Part shown: in pieces, positions 44,139 to 55,027 of the stretch
Position numbering within the stretch: position 1 is the first letter of the stretch
How the letters are laid out: each line of letters opens with the position of its first letter
Source of the DNA: Linanthus parryae
Lineage: Eukaryota; Streptophyta; Magnoliopsida; Ericales; Polemoniaceae
Reading direction: 5' to 3'
DNA: 64,000 nucleotides
Assembly (NCBI GenBank): GCA_023055425.1
Contig: JALGPY010000004.1
Location: 63,759,718 to 63,823,717 of the forward strand
Notes under the pieces: generated by a model
What the model saw: only the letters and a program-made list of their open reading frames with translations
Databases searched by the model: none
What the model was told of the DNA's origin: nothing
Translations under genes and position numbers: made by a program

Positions 44139-46050
44139 TGTCAAGATCGAGTGTTTAAGCCATATTTCAGCCATGATTAGCCTCAAAATTAACGACTAAG
44201 TGTGTTGAGCTTCTTTATGCATTACTGCCTTATTTCACGCATTTCTAGATATAATCACGAGGTTTGTTCATGTTGTCTATGCAGGGACATGACTTGTGAA
44301 ATAGTGAGGAATGAAGCAGGAAGGCATGAGGAAGAGCGAGGAGGGTGAAGAAGTAAAAAATAGGTGATACCTCCTTAATTAGAGTTATCCTACAAACACT
44401 TTAATTGTTATTTATGTGCGTTTGGGTGCAAAGTGATGAATTTCGGGATTATTTGAGGAGAAAATGCATTTTTGTATTTTTTTGAGCTTACAAGTACAAT
44501 CCACACATTTCTTGCATGGGTTTACGTAATATTTGATTGATTTATCACATTTGATCTTTGTTGTAGTGTTAGTTTTGTGTTTGACAACAAATTTCCATGA
44601 GGGAATCAAGGGAGAGAATAAACGAGCTTCGGAATAGAAGAAAAATGCGAGTTTGACATGTTTTGGATATTTTCGTGAAAATTGGGTGATAATTGAGAAA
44701 AATAAGAAAATGATCTGAAAACGGGGATTTCTCTACATGATCGAAGTCTACGTCGCGAAAGGACTCTATATGTGCAAAAATAACGTTCATCAGAGTTCAG
44801 AATCAAAATTCGGGTCCTTATATATATTTTTTAAAAAGCTTAGTTGCTTTTCCAGGATAGGTGAACGTACGATCAGTTTGTACGCAGAAAAATTTCAAGA
44901 GTTGATCCTCGGGAAGTGATTCGAAGACATGACAAAGAGGTTTGAACGTAAGAGGTAGAGTTGGAAGATGAAAGGAAGGATTTGGAAGCAAATTTGAGCA
45001 TTGAGGGTCGAACTAGATATTTTCCAGGTCTTGCATGAGTTGCCCACGACCTGGAATTGAGGTCCCACGACATGAAAGAATTGACAGGGAGGACGAACGA
45101 CCTCAAATTGAGGTCGCACGACTTGGGTGCCAGCAAACAGAATTCCACCAGGTTGAAAGGAGGTCCTAAGGACCTAGTTTAGAGATTGCACGACCTGGAC
45201 TGTCAAACCCTGAGGTCGCACGACCCATAAATTGAGGTCGCACGACTTGGACGCGCGTTAGGAATTTTTGGAACATCTTCGGGGCTTTGTGTAATTAATA
45301 CTAAGCACGTCCAAACTATTAGGAAACTTATATAAAGGCCCTAGGACGTGATTTTGTTTAGTTGGAGAGTACGAGACATTAACTCGGAGCTTGGAGCACA
45401 TCGTGGAGCCTTGGAACCTAGTATGTTCTCTTTTCTCCTTTGTTTCCTTGTTTTTACTCATGATCACACAAACTCTTGTCAATGTGATCATGAGTATGTG
45501 TAACTAAACCTACTAGATCTGGACCGAGCTTGGAGTTAGGGTTTTCACGTTTATTGTGTATTTTTTGATTTGAGATTCATGTTTTGCTTAACCTAATTTA
45601 TAGAATTTACGTTTGCTACGATTTTTTTTGTGATCTTCATCTCATCTAGTTAATTGGAGACGTCAGGTTAGCAAGAACTTAGTTTGCAATTATTTGGTAA
45701 CTCGAAAATTGTTAAAATCGGTAAAGCAAACAATCACCCGTTCTTAGTAGAAGGAAGAATTGGGATCATAAGATTAGAATTCAACGTTAATGCAAGTTTA
45801 AGAATAATTAAAACTTGGTAACTCGGTTTTAATCAAACCTAGGCGTATAACGCTCACTTGGTAACTCGGTGACTTATTATGGCTCGATTAGAAACATAAA
45901 TTTCATGTGTTTCACAAATCATGGAACGACGTCAATAAGGGAATCCTAGCAATCCCCAAAACAAGGTGTCATGATTGTTTTCTCTATCTTAAATCTCAAT
46001 ATTTAAATAATCGCTTTGTCTTTTCAGTTTTCCTAGTTTAATAATCAAAT
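44139..46050 (+). repeat. Element A 3' LTR, first part
   Basis: It starts TGTCAAGATCGAGTG after a purine-rich tract. The first ~140 bp align with the E2 LTR start (TTAGCCTCAAAATTAACGAC, then GTTGTCTATGCAGG). The GGTCG-CA-CGACC dyads follow (45027-45250), then a TATATAAAGG box (about 45328-45337). It is interrupted at 46050 by Copia-2 and resumes at 56318. Confidence 0.82.
45027..45250. repeat. GGTCGCACGACC dyad array in A U3
   Basis: About nine variants such as AGGTCGCACGACTT, GAGGTCGCACGACCC, TTGCACGACCTGG, CCCACGACCTGG and AGGTCCTAAGGACCT occur in both orientations. Arms of 5-6 bp flank a 2-3 bp centre. The array ends about 75 bp before the TATA box. Confidence 0.86.
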
Positions 46051-47354
46051 TTGTAAGATCAGGTTGTGCAAGGCTTGGAATAGTTCAGCTATTTCAAGGC
46101 CTTGAACCAGCTTTCAAAGCCTTGAATCAGTTCTCAGAGGCTTGAAAATAGTTATTTTCAAGGCCTTGAAACTGGATTCAAAGCCTTGAAACTGCTTAAA
46201 CTGTGTGAATATTCTCTGGGGGAGTTTTTCTGCAAGCTCTCTAAGTTGATTCCCACTCTATATTTCATATGTTTGATTCACTATTATTAGATGATGAAAG
46301 ACAAATTATTCAAACACATTTGAACATAGAATATCATGTGTTTGACTTTGATACTACAGGAAATTTTATTTCCAAGTTTTGCAGGATTGTTTCCTAAAAT
46401 GAACTTCTGCAGATTTGGAAATAGTTGGACACTTTGATCTTGTGATCAACCAGACTTGCATGACAGCTTCTCAAGGAGTTTAAACGAAAGAGAACAACAA
46501 AATCTCTGAAGATTGTGATCATCCAACCGTTGGAGAAGATGTCAAAGAAGTCAAACTCTGTTGCGTACAAAATAGGAAGTTTGTTGCTGAAAATCGGGGG
46601 AGATTTGCAGAGCTGTTTGAAGTTTAAATAGAGCTCAATTCCGAAGCAACAAGACACAACACTCAACGGGAAAAAAGAGAAAAAGAGTTCTGGATTGACA
46701 AGCATCAAAGAAATTCATTACTCTTCCAATCCATTCACAGAAGATCACTGCATACTTCACTGTATTTTCAACACTCTAAGTGTTCTTCTGTATTGTACTC
46801 CATTGGTAGATCATTTCTGTATTATCTCTATATTCATGCTTAAGGATTGTTCAAAGTGAACAATATTGAATTCTTAGTGAATCATTTAGCTAGAGAAGGT
46901 ACTAGACAGGTTAGGGAAAAGCACAAGCTGTAACAGAGTAAGGGAACTCTCTGTGCTTGAGTTATAGGGCATAGATTTTGATTATTAAGAATTGTGTTGA
47001 AAATCCCACGGGGATCTAATTCCTGAGGTAGAGACGTAGGTCCAAGTGGACTGAACTCTATACATCACTTGTCTCTTGCTTTTACAGTTCATTCTTTTTC
47101 ATAGTATTTGCAGCACCCACAACTGTTTGTTTTTCAAGGGTTTGAACCTGTTTTCAAGGCCTTGAAAAAGGCTTACTTGCTTTATACAAACTTCATTCCT
47201 TCCAAGGGCTTGAACTTATTTTCAAGGCCTTGAACTTCACTGTTTTCACAAGTTTCCATCTTCCTAGCAAGTTTTGTAAAAAGTTGGCATACTCTATTTA
47301 ACCCCCCCTTCTAGAGTATCTTACCTGCATTAACACCTGCACAGTCACACTTTC
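46051..47354 (+). repeat. Copia-2 5' LTR
   Basis: About 95% similar by eye to the 3' LTR at 55028. It contains four perfect TTCAAGGCCTTGAA palindromes (46093, 46157, 47154, 47221), two TTCAAAGCCTTGAA variants (46113, 46177), and a TTTAAATAG core promoter candidate (46623-46631). The copy at 47152-47169 extends to an 18-bp perfect palindrome. Confidence 0.93.
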
Positions 47355-47375
47355 AATTCGTATCAAAGCTCGTAT
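47355..47375 (+). other. Copia-2 primer binding site
   Basis: ATTCGTATCAAAGCTCG just inside the LTR matches the initiator tRNA-Met site (TGGTATCAGAGC) with two changes. The position is the same as in Copia-1. Confidence 0.7.
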
Positions 47376-47406
47376 CACTGTATAGATTTAACCATCTGAT
47401 GATCAT

Positions 47407-48420
47407 GAGTACTGTAGGTGATGGTGGTTTCTCTCAGGAAGAGCTGCTAACAGACCTCCTCTATTTTGTGGAGAAAATTTTGCTCACTGGAAAATTTTGA
47501 TGAAAATGTTCATCATTGTTCAAGATATGGAGCTTTGGACCATTATAAAAAATGGACCTCACACTTTATACAAAGAGAAAGATGGGATTATAACTCCCAA
47601 ATCTGAAGACTTACTCTCCTCTTCTGAATTAGAGCAATATTCTAAGAATTACAAAGAAATTAACATATTATATTGTGATTTGAGTACAGATGAATTCAAC
47701 AGGATTTCAGGCTGCACTACTTCCAAAGAAATCTCGGATAAACTTGTGGTTACTTTTGAAGGAACCATTCAAGTGAAGCAAACCAAGATCAACATCTATC
47801 TCAGGCAATATGAGCTGTTTAAGATGAATGCAGATGATTATATCAGAGACATGTTCAAGAGATTCACAGACATTGTTAACAACCTTGATTCACTGGGAAA
47901 ACATTTTTCCAATGAAGAAAAGGTTAGGAAGATTCTAAGAAGTCTTCCAAAGGCAAAGTAGGAACCAAAGATCACAACAATTGAAGAAGCTCAGAATCTC
48001 TCAACTCTACAACTTGATGACCTACAAGGGAAGCTTATAAAACATGAAATATCCATGAATGAGGTTGATGGAGAGCTACCAGAAAGTATCAAGAACCTAG
48101 CTCTCAAAGCCAATAAAAATGAGAGAAATCAAAGCCTTGAAACTGAGGATGGTGATGATGAAGATCCAATTGCCTTGATTTCCAAAGCATTGACAAGAAT
48201 TCTCAAAATGAAGAAAAACTTTGGAAAGAGAGAATTCAACAGAGAAAGGCATAGACCATCCAGTAGCAAGGACTACATAGGTAAGTCCTCTACACAAAAT
48301 AAATCAAAGGTTATGAAATGCTTTGAATGTGGTAATGCATGACATTTAATAAGATATTGTCCACACAAGAAAAGCAAGAGCTTTTAAAAGAAAGACCATG
48401 ACAGAAGAAAGAAAGGTCTG
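47407..48420 (+). pseudogene. Copia-2 gag
   Basis: The ATG at 47407 (MSTVGDGGFSQ) is followed by a frameshift near 47438, after which the core RPPLFCGENFAHWKILMK, NGPHTLYKEKDGI and SELEQYSKNYKEINILYCDL is read. A TAG stop (after SLPKAK, 47959) replaces what is Trp in context. EIDIQTITIEEAQ-like coiled sequence continues to a CCHC knuckle (CFECGNA-stop-HLIRYC, about 48315-48360) whose Gly codon is TGA. A 'QSLETED' segment derives from a CAAAGCCTTGAAAC dyad copy. It is the same family as Copia-1 gag. Confidence 0.9.
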
Positions 48421-48492
48421 ATAGCCTCATAGAGTGATTCAGATAGCTCTAGTAAATCTGAATCTGAAAAAGAACATGCCAACCTATGCTTC

Positions 48493-49465
48493 ATGGCCAA
48501 ACATGATGAAAGTTCAGAGAAGAACATTGAGGTAATGGTAAACTTTCTGATTTCAAAACAAAAGAAGCTCTTTCAGAAATATCTCAGAACAATGCTTTTA
48601 AATGAGGAAGATTATCTGAAAGAGATCAGGCTTTTGAAGGAAAAAGTTCATGAGCAAGCAAAAGAGAACTTACAACTTGTTTACCTAAATTAGAATCTTG
48701 AAATATCTCAGAAGAAAACTGATAGTGATTTCAAGGCCTTGAAAACCAGTTTCAAAGCCTTGAAAACACAAGTCAAGGATGTAGTCACTGAAAACTCTTT
48801 AATGAGTAACAACCTTGTCAATCTAAGACATCAGATTGATGAATTAGATAAACAAAAGACTACTCTTACTGAGAAACTTCAAGAATCTTAATTTGTTTAA
48901 GTCAAGCTTGCAGGATCAGAACAGAAGTTAAACAAGATTCTTGGAGGAAGTTCACAGTCTGTTCACAAAGCTGGTATTGGATTCAATCCAAATTTCCCAA
49001 GGAAGAACAATACCAGATTTGTGAAGGATGGAAACAAAACTTATCCTAAATGTCATTACTGCTGTAAAACTGGTAATTTTAAGATGACTTGTCCTTTCAG
49101 AAGAAGAGACCCTCACATAATGAGGAACACTTTCCCTTTTCAACTCAAAGGACAATTTTAGCAGATATGGGTTCCTAAAGGGGTTAGACCACCTACCATG
49201 GTTGATCCTGAATATGGATCCAAATTCCAAACTTGGTCTAACAGTTGGGTAAGGCAGTGATTGGTGTTTGCAGGTTTTCACCAACATCAAAGAACAGAAG
49301 TGGTTTATGGACAGTGGTTTCTCAAGACACATGAGTGGAAAGAGATCTCTATTCTCAAAATTGAAAGAGCAATCTGAAGGTTGAATTACACTTGGTGACA
49401 AAGGCAAATTCAATATTCTTGGTATTGGTAAAGTTGGTACAAATTCTGAAAACTCTATTTCTGAT
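48493..49465 (+). pseudogene. Copia-2 gag tail and protease
   Basis: A coiled-coil segment contains the repeated peptide FKALKTSFKALKTQ (about 48730-48770), which is two tandem dyad copies read in frame. A second, damaged knuckle CHYCCKTGNFKMTC has Phe for His (about 49050-49092). The protease has WFMDSGFSRHMSG with the catalytic D-S-G at 49310-49318. Stops (48692, 48888, 49159, 49258) break the frame. The enzyme would process the polyprotein. Confidence 0.85.
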
Positions 49466-50640
49466 GTGTATCTAGTTGAAGTTTTGAAATTTAACTTGCT
49501 TAGTGTATCTAAGCTTTGTGACAATGGCAACAAAGTTATCTTTGATAAAGAGAAGTGTGTGGTGAAAAATGAGAAATCAGGAGATTGCATTCTCACAGCC
49601 TCTAGATCAAACAATGTTTATAATTTTCAGATTAACAAAGTTGCAGGTGAAAGTTTGAAGTGTCTCAAGGCCTTGAAAGAGGATTCAAAAATTTGGCACA
49701 GGAAGCTTGGTCATATCAGCTTGCACACCTTGAAAAAGTTGATTTTCAAAGACTTGGTAAGAGGACTGCACCTTATTTCTGCATTTCAGCTATTTGAAGA
49801 AGGGCTATCGGCTCATCCATTAAGTTCAAAGAAGATGAAATGTGCAAAGCTTGTGCTCAAGGCAAACAGGCCAGAAGCTCCTTCAAGCCAAAGAAATTTG
49901 TAAGTACAACTAGACCTATTGAGCTGCTTCATATGGATCTCTGTGGTCCTATCAGAACTCCTACTCCAAAAGTTAAAAGGTATATTCTAGTTGTTTTAGA
50001 TGATTTTTCTAGATATACTTGGGTTATGTTTCTCAAAGAAAAATCTGAAGCACTCTCTGAATTTTCAAAGCTTTGCAGAGAACTTCAAAATAAAAAAAAC
50101 CTACCTCTAGCTTCAATTAGAAGTGATCATGGTAGAGAATTTGTTCAATTATAATTTGATTTATTCTGTGATAAGCATGGTATTACTCACAACTTTTCTG
50201 CTCCAAGAACTCTTCAACAAAATGGTGTTTTTGAAAGAAAGAACATGACTCTTAAAGATATGTCAAGGAAAATGCTCCGTGAGAACAAGCTGCCAAAACA
50301 TTATTGGGCAGAAGCTGTGAATACAAAAAACTATATACTGAACAGGTGCTTGATCAGATCTATTCTGAAGAAGACCCCCTATGAACTATTCAAAGGGAGG
50401 AAGCCAAATATTTCATACTTCAGACCGTTTGGATGTACTTGTTTTATCCACAACAATGGAAAAGACAATCTTGGTAAGTTTGATGCAAGAAGTGATGAAG
50501 GTATATTTCTTGGTTACTCTCTGAATAGAAAAGCTTATAGAGTTTACAATGAAAGAATTAAACTGTTTGAAGAGAGCATTCATGTTATTTTTTATGAAAG
50601 CTATGATGGTTATTTGAGTGAAAGTTTTGCAGACTTGAAT
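49466..50640 (+). pseudogene. Copia-2 integrase
   Basis: The GAG-pre-integrase segment LSVSKLCDNGNKVIFDK leads to the zinc motif WHRKLGHISLHTLKKL ... CKACAQGK. The catalytic core has HMDLCGPIRTPTP (Asp), IRSDHGREF (Asp) and [16 protein letters not shown] (Glu region; the usual VAER reads VFER). A frameshift near 49850 and a TAA at 50152 break it. Downstream [20 protein letters not shown] and the RRSDEG-like chromodomain-linker [16 protein letters not shown] are intact. A copy of the dyad is read as LKCLKALKED at about 49660. Confidence 0.9.
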
Positions 50641-52519
50641 TTGAACAAGCATGAATCAGAGGAAGAGACTGAGAACCCACTGGGATTCAAGAAAGGCTCA
50701 GAAGAAAACAGAATACTTTTTCAAGACCTTGAAAATGGTGCTCAATGCCTTAAAAATAACCCTCAAAGTCTTGAACAAGATGATCAGAAGGATACAAGTG
50801 ACAGAGCCACTACTTCAAGGCCAGAGAAGATCTATGGAGAGCCTGAACCATGGTCTACAAGAAAGAGATTTAAATATCTCTCATCTCATCCAGTTGACAA
50901 TATTATCTCAGATCCAACCACTGGTACACAAACTAGATCACAGTTGAAGAACTTATGTGCTTTTAATGCTTTTATCTCTCTTGTAGAACTAAAAACTGTG
51001 AAAGAAGCATTACAAGAAGCAGACTGGATCATTTCTATGCAAAGTGAACTCAATGAGTTTGAAAGGAATAAGGTTTGGATCCTTGTTCCTCCACCTACAA
51101 ACCATTCTATCATTGGTACCATATGGGTGTTCAGAAATAAGTTGGATGAAAGTGGCAAAGTGATCAGAAACAAAGCAAGGTTAGTTGCTCAAGTTTACAA
51201 CCAAGAAGAAGGTATTGATTATGAGGAAACTTTTGCTCCAGTTTCCAGGTTAGAAGCAATTAGAATTCTCCTTGCATTTGTATCTCACAAGAACATGAAA
51301 CTTTTTCAAATGGATGTAAAGTGTGCTTTCTTGAATGGCTACTTACAAGAAGAAGTTTATGTTGCACAACCACCTGGTTTTGAAATGATATGTTTCCAGA
51401 TCATGTTTACAAACTTGACAAAGCTCTCTATGGTTTAAAACAAGCTCCAAGAGCTTGGTATGAAAGATTGTCCAAATTTTTGTTGAAAATAATTTCAAAA
51501 GAGGTTTAATAGACAAGACTCTTTTCATAAAGACTCATGAGAAGGACTTGCTTGTAGTTCAGATATATGTTGATGATATCTTATTTGGAGCTACTAATGA
51601 TCAATTGTGAGGATAATTCTCAAGTCTTATGAGCGGGGAATTTGAAACGAGCATGATGGGAGAGCTGAACTTCTTCCTATGACTTCAAATACATCAATTG
51701 AAGAAGGGCATCTTTCTACATCAAAGCAAGTACACAAGAGACTTACTAAAAAAATATAGCATGGCTCAATGTAAGGAAGCCAAGACTCCTATGAGTTCTA
51801 CACTGTCCTTAGACAAGGATGAATCTGGTAAGAGTGTCAATGTGAAAGGGTATAGAGGTATGATTGGATCATTACTCTATCTCACAGCAAGCAGACCAGA
51901 TATTATGTTCAATGTGTGTATGTGTTCTAGATTTCAAGATGATCCAAAAGAATCACACTTGACTGTTGTGAAGATAATATTCAGATATCTCAATGGTACC
52001 AAAGACTTAGGGCTTTGGTATCCAAGAAATTCTATCTTCTTATTGCATGGTTTTTCAGATGCTGATTTTGCAGGTTACAAAGTTGATAGGAAAAGTACTT
52101 CAGGAACTTGCCAATTTATTGGATCATCCTTGATCAGTTGGCACTCCAAGAAACAGAATTCAGTTGCTCTATCAACAACTGAAGATGAATATATAGCTGC
52201 AGGAGCATGTTGTTCACAAGAACTATGGATTTCTCAACAGCTAAGAGATCTTGGATTTGACTTCAGGAGCATACCTATCAAGTGTGATAACACTAGTGCA
52301 ATTTCAATTACAAAAAATTCAGTGCAACATTCAAGAACCAAGCACATTGATGTCTGACACCATTTCATTAAAGATCATGCTGAGAAAGGTGATATTGTTC
52401 TTGAATTTGTTGCCACTAACATGCAAATTGCAGATATCTTCACTAAACCATTAGCAGATGAAAGATTCTCACCTCTAAGATTGGAATTGGGAATGATAAA
52501 TAAAGATGCATTGGTTTAG
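50641..52519 (+). pseudogene. Copia-2 reverse transcriptase and RNase H
   Basis: RT motifs: [60 protein letters not shown], a frameshift near 51385, [17 protein letters not shown], and YVDD at 51566-51577. A stop at about 51608 and a frameshift near 51680 precede MKKGIFLHQSKYTRDLLKKY. RNase H: SDADFAGYKVDRKSTSG, LSTTEDEYIAAGACC and IPIKCDNTSAISI. Arg of the HIDVRHH motif is TGA (52355). The true end is the TAG at 52517. The linker [20 protein letters not shown] comes from dyad-derived sequence (50720-50780). Confidence 0.92.
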
Positions 52520-52966
52520 GGGGAGCATCAGGTAAGCAAGGTAAGTTGTAGTGTTTCCAAAGTTTTGAACTGATTTTCAAAGCCTTGAAAATCATTTCAA
52601 AGCCTTGATCATTATTTGTTGCAGTCTTTCAAGACCTTGAAAACATTTTCAAAGCCTTGAAAAGGAGTCTGCTACACTGATAGTCAATAATCTTGGATCA
52701 TTCTATGTTGAGTGATATCTCTGTAGATATTTGCTTAATATAGCCCCTACCCTTTTCAAAAATTTGTTTTAGCCAAAAATAGTATTAGAATATTATATTT
52801 TCGAACGGCATAAAAGATATGAATTCTCTCTTATTATTGCAAATCTTTTGAGATCAGAGAGATATTCTAGTTTCCGTTTGAAACTCAAACTCTCTCAATA
52901 TTTATCTTCTTCTCTTCTCCTCTCTCTGTATCATTCCACCTCTCTCTATTCTTCACCCAAACCCTA
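52520..52966 (+). other. Copia-2 interval between pol and ORF3, with internal PPT-like tract and dyads
   Basis: AGGGGGAGCATCAGG directly follows the pol stop and resembles the polypurine tract before the 3' LTR. Four more dyad copies lie at about 52570-52670 (for example TTTTCAAAGCCTTGAAAA). A CT-rich leader (about 52890-52960) precedes the ORF3 ATG. Confidence 0.75.
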
Positions 52967-54718
52967 ATGAGCACAAGGAGAGTCTCAGTTAGAATCAAGA
53001 TGGCTGGAGGATCGAAACCTGCTTCAGAGAAGAAAAGAAAGGTAGCAGTGGATGAAGTTCAAGAAGTCAGTGGAGACTCTAGCTCCAGAACTCCTAGTGC
53101 AGAGGCAGTTCCATATCTTCCTCCACCCAAGAAAAAGGTCAAGAATGTTACATCTTCCTCCTCAGAAAAGAAGAAGAAACAGAAAGAGAAGTGAGAAGCA
53201 ACCTGGAACACAGATCAGTAGTTCAAAGAAGCTAAAAAAGAAAGCAACTCAAGCATAAAAAGCGAAAGGAAAGGTGACAGAAGAACAGCCAAAAGGTCAA
53301 TGGGAGAAGGACTTGCAGATCTATTCAAAAGCCTCAACAAAGAGCACAACTCCTGATGAGACTTGGTTTGTCTCAAACATCTCTAAAGGTCAGTGGTTAG
53401 ATGGTTTTTCTTCCAGATCTGTTGGTTTATGTAGTATGATAAATATGCATATGGAAGAACATATGAAACTTATGTGCATCTCTATGTTGAAGAAAAGTTC
53501 TATGTGGGTCATGTTGAATCCTAAAGATTTAGCCTATCCTAGAATCACCAGACTCTTATACCTGAATTTGACACAAGTTAGGAGATCAGCACACTTGGTG
53601 ATAAAATCTAGAGTTGCTGAGATAGAAATTGAGTTGGACTACTCTGAATTTGACAATGTTCTAGGCTTTCCAAAGAGATATGACATTAGCAACCATCCAC
53701 CAAAGTTAGAAACACTGAAGCTAGCCAAAGATGTGTTATTTCTTCCAAACATCTCATCCTCAGCCAAACAGTTAACACATTCTGTGTTGAATGTTGAAGC
53801 CAAGGTCCTTCATACTATTGTGGTTAGGTGTATTTTTCCCATAGAGCACTCTAGAGAATTAGTAACTGAAAGGATGCTGCACATTATGTATCTGGTTATG
53901 AATGGCTATGAGATTGATCTTCCCAAACTAGTGATTGATCATATGCTCTTCAGCCTTACCAGACAAAGAAAACATCCTCTACCCGTCTACCCTATGCCAA
54001 TTTGCTCACTTTGTTCTTTGAACACTTTGAGATTCCAACTAGTGGAGAGGAATCAGTTACTTCTGGTTTTGTAATGCTTAATGAGAAAGCTTTTGAGAAG
54101 ATTGGAGTTGTGAAGACTAAGGCAAAAACCTGGAAGTTATACTCAGACTTGACTGAAGAAGAACTGGGTGCAAAGAAGTTTCTTAAGCCCAAGACCTTGA
54201 CTCCCACTTCAAGTCAGACTTCTCAGGCTACAGACAATCAAAGAATTGATGGTATGGAATTGGATTTGGAGGACATTAAAGAAACTGTTTATAGACTTGA
54301 ATCTGATATGGGGCAAGTCAAGTACATGTTGGAAAGCATCTTCAGAAGCATGACTTTGTTTGATGTTCCTGAGGATGATGAAGGTCCAAAGAAAGGAGAC
54401 TCTGAAAAATATCTGCCTGGTGAACATTCAAACCAGGAAGAAGTTGCTCCAATCTCAGATAAAGGAAAGCAAGTAGCAGAACAAGCTTCACAGGAAGGAG
54501 ATGAAGTCAATAGTCCTGAATCAGATGATCTGCTGATTACCTTGAAGAAAAAGAAGAAATCTCCATAGGCTGATACAAAGGACAATACTGAAGAAGTAAC
54601 TGTTGCTGGTGAGAATGAAGAGGAACAGGAAGTGCATGACAAGATTGATGCAGAAGATAGTGAGAAAGAGGAAGGAGATAAGATGGAGATGAAGATCCAA
54701 CCCCTTAATCTTGCCTAA
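52967..54718 (+). pseudogene. Copia-2 ORF3 (SIRE-type extra ORF)
   Basis: The ATG at 52967 (MSTRRVSVRIKMAGGSK) opens a basic Lys/Ser-rich N-terminus broken by a TGA at 53192. The middle (53274-54074) has WFVSNISKGQWLDGFSSRSV, NPKDLAYPRITRLLYLNLTQ and EIELDYSEFDNVLGFP. This is similar in layout to the 'putative plant transposon protein' domain seen in ORFs of plant LTR elements. A frameshift near 54000 leads to an acidic C-terminal region with a probable coiled coil (IDGMELDLEDIKETVYRLES) and ends at TAA 54716-54718. SIRE elements carry an ORF here sometimes called env-like. No signal peptide or clear membrane helix is seen, so I do not call it an envelope. Confidence 0.65.
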
Positions 54719-55016
54719 TCTTTCTTCCCCATTCTCTCTTCTTAAATTTTTTCTTTAAGTTTTTGAAATTTTCCACACTTGATCCAACATCTTCTATCTT
54801 TTTGATGAAAGTCAAAAAGGGGGAGAAAATTCTAGGAGTTAGTTTTTATTCTTAGGTGTTATTAGGTGTTATTTGCTATTTGCTAAACTGTTTACTTTCT
54901 GTTGGTAATTGAATAAGTTGGATCTTTTTGGAATTACTGTGTTATTGTAAATTGTAAACAAACCAGTATTTTTTGCAGAGACTAAGGATCAAACAGAATT
55001 TGGTTTTGTCTTTCAT

Positions 55017-55027
55017 CAAGGGGGAGA
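55017..55027 (+). other. Copia-2 polypurine tract
   Basis: AAGGGGGAGAT directly precedes the 3' LTR, the expected primer for plus-strand synthesis. A second AAAAAGGGGGAGAAAA tract lies at about 54812-54827, and a third follows pol at 52519. Confidence 0.85.

Noticed and set aside
52967..54718. Calling ORF3 a viral envelope gene
   Set aside because: No signal peptide, membrane helix or cleavage motif is visible; only position supports it.
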